Shown: positions 41,588 through 51,884 of the stretch, in pieces
Layout: every line of letters starts with the position of its first letter
Numbering within the stretch: position 1 is the first letter of the stretch
Origin: Nemania diffusa
Lineage: Eukaryota > Ascomycota > Sordariomycetes > Xylariales > Xylariaceae
Length of the DNA: 64,000 nucleotides
NCBI GenBank assembly: GCA_038501195.1
Contig: JBBPUQ010000011.1
Location: forward strand, 2,326,001-2,390,000
Direction: 5' to 3'
The notes under the pieces: model-generated
The model's input: only the letters and a program-made list of their open reading frames with translations
Database searches by the model: none
Told to the model about the DNA's origin: nothing
Program-made: the position numbers and the translations under genes

Positions 41588-42273
41588 GGGGGTTGTGACT
41601 TGGAGAGGTTCTGTTACATGTTACCTGCACGTGACTCTGATGCACTATCAAAGCCGTAAGGTATTATCAAACAGTGCATAAAATTTCTAAGTTCCACTGG
41701 GCACATAGGCAGGTCTTTCTGTGTACGCATCCCTCCATCCACACCATCCAAAACTTGATGTGCGCTTAGGTACCCTATCCTACCTAGAAATTGCATGCTT
41801 CCTTAGCCGTTTCTCAGTACCTAGGATTTGAATAAGAGAGTGCTATTAACACTCCTGAATCAACCATCATTGCTGTTGTCGAAGGAATCTCTATCTGCTT
41901 GCAACACAGGAGACTTTGCTACTTCACAGGACCCATCGACTCTGTCGCCAACTATATATTGTCCTGGATCAAGTTTCCAGGTTCGCTGTTTATTTAATTC
42001 TACCTGGCTATTCCCTGCGCATTTTCAGTTGGGATATTCTTAGGCCAGCAACCCAAAATTCCGCCCACGATAGAGAGAGCCAAGCGTGCCAGCACTAGAA
42101 ACGCTAGAAGAAACGAACAACATCTCATATTCTCTCACCACCTCTATCTCCAGCCTTAGTATCGAGTTGACGAAGAGGAGGACGGTGTAAATTTTCCTGC
42201 AAAGGGGGAAAAAGGCAGGGGCACAGTCGTTGAAGAGAAAAGGAGGGAGGGAAACGACAGAGACCAGGAAAGA
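41588..42273. other. Upstream region of fap7
   Basis: 690 bp between the TIR element and fap7. No gene is seen. The last 100 bp are purine-rich (GAGG/AAGG). Confidence 0.45.
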
Positions 42274-43182
42274 ATGCGCGCGAACCCCAACATCGTGGTG
42301 ACGGGCACGCCGGGCGTGGGCAAGACGTCACATTGCGAGACGCTGGCGGAGCGCACGGGTCTGCGCCATGTCTCGGTCAACCAGATTGTCAAGGACAAGG
42401 AGTGTCACGAGGGCTGGGATGAGGAGTATCATAGCTGGGTGGTAGACGAGGACAAGGTGGGTTGTTATTATTGAACTTTCCCTCTTCTCTCTCTCTTTCT
42501 GTTCTCTCCTTAGCCCTCTTCTTGCCTTCTTGGCACTGCCCTCGGAAGAGAGAGAGAGAGAGATTCCGGACAAGTCAAAGTGACGGGACTTCCAGTCGAG
42601 GGACAATGGACTAGCCAAGAGTGAGGCTCGATTTGGGACATGAAGCTAACTAAAATGGCAAAAATGATAGTTACTCGACGCCCTCGAGGACGAGGTCGCG
42701 GAGGGCGGCTGCATCATCGATTGGCATGCTTGCGATTTATTTCCGGAGCGATGGATCGATCTAGTCGTTGTGTTGAGGGTGGATACGAGTACGCTTTACG
42801 ATCGGTTAAAGGCGCGGTAAAGACCCTTTTTCTTCTCCCCTCTTTCTAGCATTTTGCATTCACATTCAGCAATACAGAATATTCTCACTCTCCAAGTCAA
42901 ATATTTATCGTGAATCCACACATGCTATACTATATGATTCGATATCACAGACATGGCGGGCTAATGCGAACGTGTAGGAAATACCCAGAGAAGAAGTTGC
43001 AGGAGAACATGGACTCGGAGATCATGGACGTGCTGTTGCAGGAGGCGCGCGACTCGTACGACGAGAACATAATTGTCGAGCTCACAAGCAACACCACGGA
43101 CGAGATGGAGAGCAACGTGGACCGCGTCGAGACCTGGCTCAAACAGTGGAAAAAGGACAATCCGCACGATGGCACAGACTGA
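42274..43182 (+). CDS. fap7: Adenylate kinase 6 / ribosome assembly ATPase Fap7
   Basis: Three exons: 42274-42456, 42671-42816 and 42978-43182. They give 177 residues. The P-loop GTPGVGKT is at 11-18, followed by LRHVSVNQIVKDKECHEG, the signature IIDWHACDLFPERW, and LRVDTSTLYDRLKAR joined across intron 2 to KYPEKKLQEN. The C-terminus is acidic and ends WLKQWKKDNP. Fap7 binds uS11 (Rps14) and acts in the final 20S-to-18S rRNA cleavage step; it also has AK activity. Introns are long for this window (214 and 161 nt). Intron 1 holds a CT microsatellite followed by a GA microsatellite that could pair. The next gene, ham1, is in tandem. Confidence 0.93.
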
Positions 43183-43915
43183 ATGAGACGAACTACAATT
43201 ATTTTTTTCCTTGCTTGCTTGTCTGGTTGGTGGCGAGTGGTCTATCTATTAAGCTAATAAATGCATGGGTCGTGAGAGTGTGGGAGTGCGGGCTAGGGTG
43301 AAGGCTTTTCTAGATAAAAGGGGAAAGGGGAAAGGGGAAAGGGGGGAAAGGAAAAAAAAGTCACGGGTATTTATGACAGGGTAGCAAATTCAATATCTAT
43401 AAACTCTATGTTCATGGTGTTATAAAGCTGTGAGAGACGTAGTGTGGGCAAACGGCTGGCTTAGATTGTAAGACGCCCAGTCAGCGTAAAATATTATCTA
43501 ATTGAGTCACCGTAGCGCTTCTAGACGTGCGGGCCTAGATAGCATGCCGTGGTGCACGCCGGCTGCGTCATCCGCCCGGGAAATGCTGATTGAATTTACC
43601 TGCGAATCATATATACCCAGAAAGGCATATTTGAACAAATAGATCGTACACCAAAATCACTTGGAACAATAACTATAATCTCAACGGCCACACGACGATA
43701 AATATTTAGTAGAAAGAAAAGACAGACTATTCGCCTACCCCCACTAACACCACTAAGCACGCTCTTTTTTGCATTGCATTGCATCTACAAGACTTAAACC
43801 TAAGATCCCCTCTCTCTCCCTCTAACAAATTTACATAAAAAAAGATATAAAAACAGAAAATTCATCGTCCTTGCAAAAAAAAAAAAAAAATAAATAAAAA
43901 AATAACACGTACACC
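43183..43915. other. Intergenic fap7-ham1 with G-rich tract
   Basis: 730 bp. It contains four or more G-runs separated by AAA at 43320-43346, a GCATT repeat near 43770, and A-rich DNA directly before the ham1 ATG. No gene seen. Confidence 0.5.
43320..43346 (+). repeat. (GGGGAAA)n tract, potential G-quadruplex
   Basis: GGGG-AAA-GGGG-AAA-GGGG-AAA-GGGGGG, i.e. four G-runs of at least four with 3-nt loops. It lies just downstream of fap7 on the coding strand, possibly in its 3' UTR. Confidence 0.7.
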
Positions 43916-44951
43916 ATGAAGGCAGCAGTAACAACAGCAGTAGCACCAGCAGCCTCGCGGGAGGTCAACTTCATCACGGGCAACGCGAACAAGCTGTCCG
44001 AGGTGCGCGCGATCCTGGAGCCGGCGGGCGTCGCGGTGCGCAACCAGGCGCTGGACCTGCCCGAGGTCCAGGGCTCCGTCGAGGACGTGACGCGCGAGAA
44101 GTGCCGCGTCGCCGCCGACCTCGTCGGCGGGCCTGTGCTCGTCGAGGACACCTGCCTCTGCTTCACCGCGCTCAACGGGCTGCCGGGGCCTTACATGTGG
44201 GTTTTTCCCCTTCTTTGTATTATCATTGAGCCTCGGGGAACTTGGAATATATATATATATATATAGACACCTACATGTGAAGAGAGACATGGGCGTGAGC
44301 TGGCTAACGAGAGAAAAAAAAAAACAGCAAATGGTTTATGAAGTCTATCGGCCATGTCGGCCTCAACAACCTCCTCGCCGCCTACGAGGACAAGTCGGCG
44401 CAGGCCGTCGCGACCTTCGGCTTCTGCAAGGGTCCAGGCCAGGAGGTTCTGCTGTTCCAGGGCCGGACGGAGGTGAGTTTTCTTCTTCCTGCTCGCCCTG
44501 TTTCTGCCCCGTGATGGTAGTAGGCCAAAAGGTGTCGGTGACGAGCTGCTAATTCGATATGCGCACAAACAGGGCAAGATCGTACCGGCGAGAGGCCCGA
44601 CAGTTTTCGGTATGTGCAGTAACAGTCCCTAGTACCCTAGGTCTATCCCCTTCCCCCCTCCTGCATCAAAGCCAATCCCATCCAGCACACGTCCCATCCA
44701 GTTATGACGAGATCTTGGTACTAACTGATAATCATAGGTTGGGACGCAGTCTTCGAATACGAAGGAGAAACGTAAGTCACTTCCATTCTACGCATGCTAG
44801 CTCGTCAAGCCTTGTGTATGTACTATGGTATAGAGGTTATAAGCTAACGATTGACAGCTACGCCGAGATGGCCAAGGACAAGAAGAACAAGATCTCGCAC
44901 CGCGGGAAGGCCCTCGACGAGCTGCGACAGTGGATGAGAGTGGGGGTCTGA
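43916..44951 (+). CDS. ham1: Inosine triphosphate pyrophosphatase (ITPase, HAM1 family)
   Basis: Five exons: 43916-44196, 44328-44472, 44573-44609, 44738-44771 and 44858-44951. They give 196 residues. The enzyme hydrolyses ITP, dITP and XTP to monophosphates and cleans the nucleotide pool in the cytosol and nucleus. Visible motifs are [12 protein letters not shown] (about 19-30), [24 protein letters not shown] (across intron 1), [31 protein letters not shown] and the C-terminal [11 protein letters not shown]. The first 15 residues (Ala/Thr-rich) precede the conserved fold. Exon 1 is strongly GC-biased compared with its surroundings. Introns are 100-131 nt, and intron 1 contains an (AT)n run near 44250. 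Confidence 0.95.
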
Positions 44952-45847
44952 ACTAGCGCTTGAGTATCTGGCCTCGGTCTCAGTCCAGTCCCCGTTGGGT
45001 TATTGCAGATCTGACAAGTCCTGGTGGTGTACAATGCGTCGATACTAGGAAGTATAAACACAAAGGGGAAATCTAGGCCGGGAATGGCATAAGAACAATG
45101 TAAAATGGGTATAGAGGACGCGGCGGTATTTAGAGATGGGTAAATACAAGGAATGCGGAGAAGGAAAGATTTGTTCAACCAATTTCCACTGGCGAGAAAA
45201 TATTTACTTATAACTCACTTTTTATAATTGGTGTCCATTATGAATTAAAAAGGGTATATATCGAACGAGAAACAAATGAGGCAGTATAGAGTTTCTATTC
45301 ACTTGTTGTCATCACTACGGTTGGCTTATGGACTTGCGTACAGGTCCCTTGGTCGTTAATCTTACGCTGACATGGTCTTCGATTTCTCAACTTCGCGCTG
45401 CGCAGTCATGACTATTTTAAGTCTGAATAGAATAGGTATAGAGTGAGAAGACCTCAAGAAAGACAAATAGGCTATGCATCGCTATATCCATATCAAGGTT
45501 TTGTGTAAATGCTCATCACTATTTCGCAATTTGGGTGAGCGTGACCCCTAACGCCTTTGACCTATCAATGCCACTTTTTCCGAGATGATTTCCTCCTTTT
45601 TTACACCGTAATTTTCCATGTCGTCTACTAAATACGCCTAGGTTGTATAGGCAGCTAAATAATCTAGAAATCAAAAGCTTCACTCTGCGCCGCTGTCCTC
45701 TAGTAATAACATGACAGGTTCCATACTACTAGGCCACATTACAGTCTCTCTAGATTGATTTGTCTGCTCTAGGCATTAGTCCGCTAGGTAGGTTTTATCT
45801 TTAATCTATAGAGAGATTTGTGTATGTTAGCAATACCGTGGGATTAT
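44952..45847. other. Convergent intergenic region ham1/C78 peptidase
   Basis: 900 bp, moderately AT-rich, between two converging genes. No reading frame or repeat of note. Confidence 0.5.
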
Positions 45848-48015
45848 TTATTCGTAATTTAGCGTCTGCCTATGTGTTGGCTTATTTGTCGGGCTGTGAT
45901 AAATCGGCATATCTAGCCTCGAGATAAAAGAAGGACAGTGGCTAACAAAGTAGTATAGCAGGTAGCCAACCATCCTATCTAGTTTCCTCGTACTATATGC
46001 AAAACCAGACCCGACCAAGGGAGAAAAAGGCCTGAGTGCCAAAGCATGGGGGATATGAAGCATAGATAGAACATACCTCAATAATTCAAATTCATGGTAC
46101 TTTTTTAAGTAGTTGCTGCCCCTTCGATATAGCTTCAACGCACTCTCGGGATTCCTGTGTATCGGAATTCGGCCTTTATTCCTATCCCCTCTTGCGTCAC
46201 TGTGGTGGTCCGCTCGTCTAGCAAGTCGAAGAATCGACTCCGGGTCGTGGAACATGGGATCGAAGACAAGGAGCTTGAGAGATCCAGAGGTGCGTTGTTC
46301 GAGGCCCACGATGGTCAAGCTGTGGCCGCGGTGTTGGAAGTAGATGGGCGGTAGGTCTGTGGAGCGGACTTTGTCCCTCGGGTCGAAGGAGCCACCTTCG
46401 AAGTACTGCTGCACGGATGCGAAGAGTGATGCTTCGGCCGCGCCCGGTCTAGGTGACTTGAAACCCTCGGCTTCGCATCTGTGGTATCAAAGCTCGATTG
46501 TCAGCATGCCGTGAATACAAGTAAATAGACGCTAGAGTCATTGCCAGTGTTAGGGTTCGAACGTACGGGATCTTTAGGCCGATAAACATGGCTTGTGCCT
46601 ATGAGCATTTGGCCGAATGTTAGCGAGAAGTACATGAGTGAAATGGAAGGAGTTGGCACACAAAAGGAGGCGGGGATGAGGTATGCATCGTACTTCTGGG
46701 GTTCCAATATATTTTCGTGTCCCTTTTATTCCTCCGGTCTCTACCCTCCCTGAGGCATTAATGCCCATGTCCCAAGCGTTCTCGATATAATCCTGTATCC
46801 GAAATATGCTTGGGACCCTGTCCCCGAGCTTTTCTGCCCCCTCTGCATCCGCGCCTACGACGTATGATGAGAGCATCTGGATGTTGCGGTAGCCGCAGAA
46901 TCCCCCTAGTTATCTCATTAGTACCGTATCTGGATCATGAGCTCTTGGGTGCTCGGTACCTACCTTCCCCGCGTAACTTGGAGATGTGCTGAACAGCGGG
47001 ATGGCACAGATAAGCATGTTCCGTTGATGGACTTTGTTCGAGTAGTCTTGCGAGCACCGGCACGATACCTATGATGACCAACATGTAAGCCAACTTGCAA
47101 TGGGGATGGGGTTATGGTCTTTTCTAGCTATAGAGAGCGATGACGAACCTTCGGCGCTCGTATATTTCCCCCTTTTCAGTAATGCCACGAGGGAATCCGG
47201 CATTTTATGCTCGTAAGCATGTTTCCCCAGCTCAGATTTCTGTGATATTTCATGTTAGATAGTGCTGAGTTCAAAATTCTATGGTGCGCTGAACAAATCA
47301 GTGTTATGTGAGAAGACACTCACACCAAGCCGCTTCTTCAGCGTCCTCCCATCACCCGATCTAGTCTCCGAGTCCTTCACTTTTCTAACTTGCTTTCGGC
47401 CGAAGATTTTCTTCCATGCATCTATGGTACCGTCATGGTTAGTTGCCGACCGAGGCCGTTCGTGTTCATGCTCGCGGCTTGAGCGAGCTACATCCTCAGT
47501 GTGAGAGTAAGGAGATCGATATTCTCGCCCATTAGCAGCATTTGGTACAACGTCAGCCGCAGCGACAACATCATGAGGGGCTAGCTCCTCATTCTGCTCT
47601 ATTGCATGAAAGTCGACGTGATCTTCTAGCTCAGCCAAGCCAATTTGCTCAAGACACCCCTCGATGGGACATTCTACGAAGAGTTCGGCGTCGTCGTCGC
47701 TGCTGGTCTCCTGCTCCGCTACCCGGGGCTCCCTGCTCTTGGACACATCTAGGTTTGAATCCGCAATAAAAGGGGAGGCTCCTTCGGCGTGTAGCTCTTC
47801 CATATGCTAAGCATTGTAAGAGAAGTAACTTATTACGTAGATGGACTGCTAGATAGTCGAGGTGCCGACCTTGATTCATACGGCGCACTAGAAAGGAATG
47901 GGGTTAAGGGACTAAGAAAGAGCCATCGACCTACAAGCAACATAGAATATTCGAGTTCTGTCTTGTAGCCGCACAGCGGACAGGCCATCACATTGATATT
48001 TTCTTGTGAGGGCAT
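45848..48015 (-). CDS. Zinc-finger C78 cysteine peptidase (ZUP1/ZUFSP-like)
   Basis: Seven exons on the minus strand: 47935-48015, 47324-47806, 47149-47239, 46964-47068, 46694-46905, 46567-46598 and 45848-46478. They give about 544 residues. The N-terminal C2H2 finger is CPLC...LLHMEELH, formed across intron 1. A second finger is CPIEGC...HVDFH. The peptidase domain shows the nucleophile Cys in GGFCGYRNIQML (about 257), then RIQDYIENAWDMG, the His of GHSLTIVG (about 388) and the Asp of LLVFDPMF (about 410). Human ZUP1 with this layout is a K63-specific deubiquitinase in the DNA damage response; fungal members are little studied. The 3' end is uncertain: GTATGT...CTCAG at 46023-46067 could be a 45-nt in-frame intron. 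The start was chosen at MPSQEN because the first finger follows directly. Confidence 0.85.
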
Positions 48016-49812
48016 CTTGATATAGCGATGGGAGAGGTGAGATGCTCTCAATCTTCGAATCGCCACTTCACTAAGTCGCCGGGTATATGCAGGCTTCAAA
48101 ACGGGCGTCTCGTCGCTAAAAGCAAAACAAAAGACATCTGGGCAGAAACACGGCTATGTAGAAATTATATTCATACCCCGGCCGGACAAATGGTTGGGTG
48201 TAGGCAGGCTGACAGCTTTCTTTGAGAGGTGCGCGTTCCAGTTGTGGCTCATCGTCGCTAGTGAGTGAGCTAGTGGTTCCCCGGATGAGCTGGGGTATCG
48301 GTAGTGAAAGGGGGGTGTTGGATACCTGCGTACATGTATGTATATGTAAATAGGTAGGCAGGCTACATAAGGGCTGCTAGGTAGGTACCGATATTTATAA
48401 AACAGGATGACAGGGGATTGTAATACCGACCGCAGGTAAGAGTGGGAAGGAACAAACATTAGCAGCAACAGTAGCAAGTGATTTACAAAGTACCTAGGTA
48501 ATCAGTAGAATGTTCCATTTCACAATTACAAGAGAAAGAAAAATAGAAGCCCAAGGAGGCCTAATACAAACAGTAGAAATAGCAGTATTACCACATGGTG
48601 TTTTCAAAATAGTGTAGGTATTATTTAGGTAAGCAGGAAAGGTATAAAACAAGAGTGATAAGATTATGCATATGTTGCCGGAAGCATCTAAGACCTTGGC
48701 TGGAACTGTGGAATTCTTAGGGTCTATATTAATTAGGTAATAATGCTCCAGTAAATCTTGAATTTTTAATTGGTTAACACATGAATTTTTGAAAGTAATT
48801 AATAGTTTTATGATTATATTAGTCAATGAAACCTTCTTGATATATAAGGTAGTTAAGTCCCTTTTATTAACAGGGACGCGGGATGGAAAAGGTTGACGTA
48901 GAATAATTGTAGCCAATTAAGACACTCACTCCTTCACGCTCTGTACTGTGCCCCTCCCGCAAGCATCTCGAGTGCATGACTAGCTACCTAACGGTACCAG
49001 GGTTGCTGTACAGCACTCATAATACAGTACATACTTAGCTAGAATCTGCGGTAATATTTAGTAAATATTTTAATAGAATCTAGGTATTTTAGGAATATGT
49101 CATATAGAATAAAAAAGCCTTTAAAACAACAAAAAGGTTAAAACTAAACACACCATGAGTACTCTAATCTCTAATAGCAAAAGACTTTATCTATAGGTAT
49201 GGTTGAAGTGTTAGCTATTGCATGACTATTCAGATCTGAAAGGCGATCTCCCTAGTATCGATAAGGATGATCGGCGATACATATGTAGGAGAAAGATCTA
49301 AGAACCTCATCCCTACTAGTTCATAAGATCGAGCCAACTAATGGGCGCATCAGACAACAGCATGTGTTCTCGACATGTGTAAGTAAAATCCGATTTTGTA
49401 TTGTCCCCTAAAGTGTGAATAGTACAGGTGAAAAGCAACTGCTATATGCAATGTGTGCTGTGAAATAAACCCGTTCTAGAGGTTCAATGCCATGCACAAG
49501 CACAACAATACTGATTCCGCCGGCTGATCAAGTAGTCATCTATCCATCCTCCATCAACAACAAAAGGCCAAACATACAGAGCTTCTGACATTCAAGGGAA
49601 CCAGCCTGAAATTCAGTCCACTAAACAAAGATTTTGCAAGGCATTTCCATCATGCCGTAACCCTTAACCGGTCTAAGATCAAAGAGAAACCAGAAACATC
49701 AAGCGTGCGTCCCCCAGACCATGAACCTATGCATGCATTATGTGTATGTCTGTAACATTGGTGTAATTTTTCATGAGCTCTCCCCCTCCTTCTTGGTGTG
49801 TACTGCCGGCTT
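48016..49812. other. Intergenic, AT-rich, with an orphan frame
   Basis: 1.8 kb. A minus-strand TATAAA-like box at about 48393-48401 and two short upstream frames precede the peptidase gene. A 140-codon minus-strand frame at 48494-48916 is AT-rich, contains Ile/Leu/Asn-rich segments, and has no recognised domain or splice context. It may be a relic of a repeat. The remainder up to 49790 shows nothing coding. Confidence 0.4.
48494..48916 (-). CDS. Unrecognised 140-codon frame
   Basis: An open frame starting MATIILRQPF in AT-rich DNA. It has no transmembrane pattern beyond a hydrophobic segment near residues 80-95, and no motif I know. It stands alone between rhb1 and the C78 peptidase. It could be a chance frame or a decayed repeat remnant; a real gene is the less likely reading. 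Confidence 0.15.
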   Translation of the reverse strand: MATIILRQPFPSRVPVNKRDLTTLYIKKVSLTNIIIKLLITFKNSCVNQLKIQDLLEHYYLINIDPKNSTVPAKVLDASGNICIILSLLFYTFPAYLNNTYTILKTPCGNTAISTVCIRPPWASIFLSLVIVKWNILLIT

Positions 49813-50742
49813 TCACATGACCTCGCACTTGCCGCCGCCCGTAGCTTCGCCGGGGTTCACGGACTTCTCGATCTGGCTGATCAGGAGCTCGAAAGCCTTG
49901 GCGACGTTCTCGTTATAGCGAGCACTAGCCTCGGTCCAAGCGCAGTTAAACTTCTCGGCCAGCTTGCGTCCGTCCTCCTGGCTGACCTGGCGCTGCTCGG
50001 GACGCAGATCACTCTTATTACCCACAACGACGATCGGGACCCAGTCCGTACCCTGCAAGAAAGAAATGAGTGAGCGTGCCATTACGCTAGTATACCCCCC
50101 CCTCCTATGAAGTCATGTAATGATTCTAGCAGGGCCAATTGGGGTTTTCAATTGACGTGAGACGATAAGAGGAACAGGCGTAAGTGAGAACGGGGAGGGA
50201 AAGGGGAGGAGGATAGCATACCAGGTGATTAAGGATCTTCTCGCGGATGACCTGCACCATCTCGAAAGAGGGGAGAGACGAGACGGAATAGACTAGCATG
50301 TAGCCATGGATACCAATGAAGTGCTTGGAATTGAGAATGCTGTATTCATCCTATTGCGCAGAAACGCGAATAGTGTTAGTGGGCTAGATAATTGGCGTAG
50401 GAGAAAGCAATGGACATATCGGCGCCATACCTGACCAGCAGTATCGACAATCTCAGTGGTGAAGTCTTGGCCCTTGAATCGAATCACCTTGCTGAAGGTG
50501 TTCTCAATGGTAGGGTAGTAGCTCTCGACGAAGTGGCCGTCAACAAACTGGACCGCAAGCGAGGATTTACCTGCGTCGCCCACAGCATTCCGCGTGGTTA
50601 GCTATCGCCGAATCATTGCACCGAGCGTACTACACATGACGGTGGGGGGTCGCGCATGGGGTATTTTGGAGATGTGAGAGAAAACCTTACCAACAGAGCG
50701 GCTGCCGACAATAGCGACCTTCCGCTGCTTGGGGGGCGCCAT
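49813..50742 (-). CDS. rhb1: Rheb-type small GTPase
   Basis: Four exons: 50691-50742, 50431-50570, 50222-50350 and 49813-50052. They give 186 residues. G1 is GSRSVGKS (13-20) with the Rheb-typical Arg15. The effector region is ESYYPTIENTF, G3 is DTAGQ (60-64), G4 is NKSD (119-122), and TEASARYNENVAKAFELL follows. The protein ends CEVM, a farnesylation CaaX box. Rheb-GTP activates TORC1 on endomembranes and couples growth to nutrients; in fungi it also affects arginine and lysine uptake. The length matches the family. Introns are long for this window (120, 80 and 169 nt). The upstream region carries GGTAGGTA repeats. Confidence 0.96.
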
Positions 50743-51884
50743 TGAGATGGTGTGTTTGATGTCCAGGTGGCGCACAATGGCTAGGCAAACTACGTGATAT
50801 GTTTATACAGTAAGGAACGTGAAATAGGTGAGGTTTGTCGATAGGATAGAGGGGCACGATAACGTTGTATGATAGATGATCGAGTTATCGAAGGTAAGTA
50901 TTAGAGTAGGTCGGTATTAGAGTTAGGTCGGTGTTAGAGTAGGTGGGTAGAGTAAGTAGGTAGAGATGTAGGTAGGTAGGGTGGGTTGGTAAGGGAGGAT
51001 AGGTGGGTTGGTAGGGTAGGTAGACAGGTTAGGGTAGGTGACTACATACCTAGGTACGTAGGTAGGAGGGGAAGGTTCAATGTGATTTTCTACTAGGTAC
51101 CTACCTATCCTTCTAGGTCTAGACGCGTAGACGATGACGTTAATCGTTACCTAAAAGATGCCAGTGTCTAACACGAAGTTGATGCCTGACTATGTAGACG
51201 GAAGGTGCGCGACAGAAACTTCAACGCGTTTGGTGGAAGCTCTATATTGCTATGAAGGGAGGCACGGTCACAGGCTCAGACAGTAGGTGCGTTGCCAGGT
51301 ACGTAGTTCAGGGTCCCTAACCTACAATTTGCCGTCAGAGGCGGGGCAGAAAGTGGAAACAATCCGGTTCAGTCAATTAAGCAAGCGTATTTACTGGTAC
51401 ATGCTGCATCTTAGACAAACCATAAACCGCCGTCTGTCTATCTAGGTAGACAAGCTCTGGCCACCAAGAATGTTGCTAATCTACCTAGGTTAGTTTGTTA
51501 CCAAAGACACAGAATACAAAGAAACAACAATACAGTTGTTGTATACACATAAAAAACTGCAAACTTATAAAAAGTGCTTAAAGTTCCTGGTGCTTCGTTT
51601 CTGTTTCCATAATGATTGGGTATTTAATCCTTGCCATAGTATTTATATAGGATGAATAAAGGTATCTCCACCACTAACTCATGCGCAACCTTTCCTGTGT
51701 CCTTGATGTGACTGTTCGGAAAAGTAGAACATCCTATGTTACATATCTAATGTCTCGTTATCGTGATTATGTCGCAACATCGTCTTCCTAAACAAATACT
51801 AGTATGGCAAAGTTGTAACTGTTGAGCATTGCGAGTAGCAGAAGTCGAGCGTTGGCTAGCAGTTTTTCCATCTTTCCTAAAAGC
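50743..51884. other. Intergenic rhb1-wapl, GGTAGGTA-rich
   Basis: 1.1 kb. 50890-51070 is a degenerate (GTAGG)n/(GGTA)n array, and TACCTAGGTA units follow. This is the rhb1 upstream region on one side and the wapl 3' region on the other. No gene seen. Confidence 0.5.

Noticed and set aside
47807..47934. Nested intron in the 128-nt first intron of the C78 peptidase
   Set aside because: Ordinary GT-AG splicing already builds the C2H2 finger (LLHMEELH) in frame, so nothing requires a nested structure.
48154..48477. Upstream frame ending MSHNWNAHLSKKAV... as N-terminus of the C78 peptidase
   Set aside because: Joining it through GTATGA...TTTTAG gives the wrong phase and an immediate TGA. The zinc finger follows directly after MPSQEN, so the upstream ATGs are treated as leader frames.
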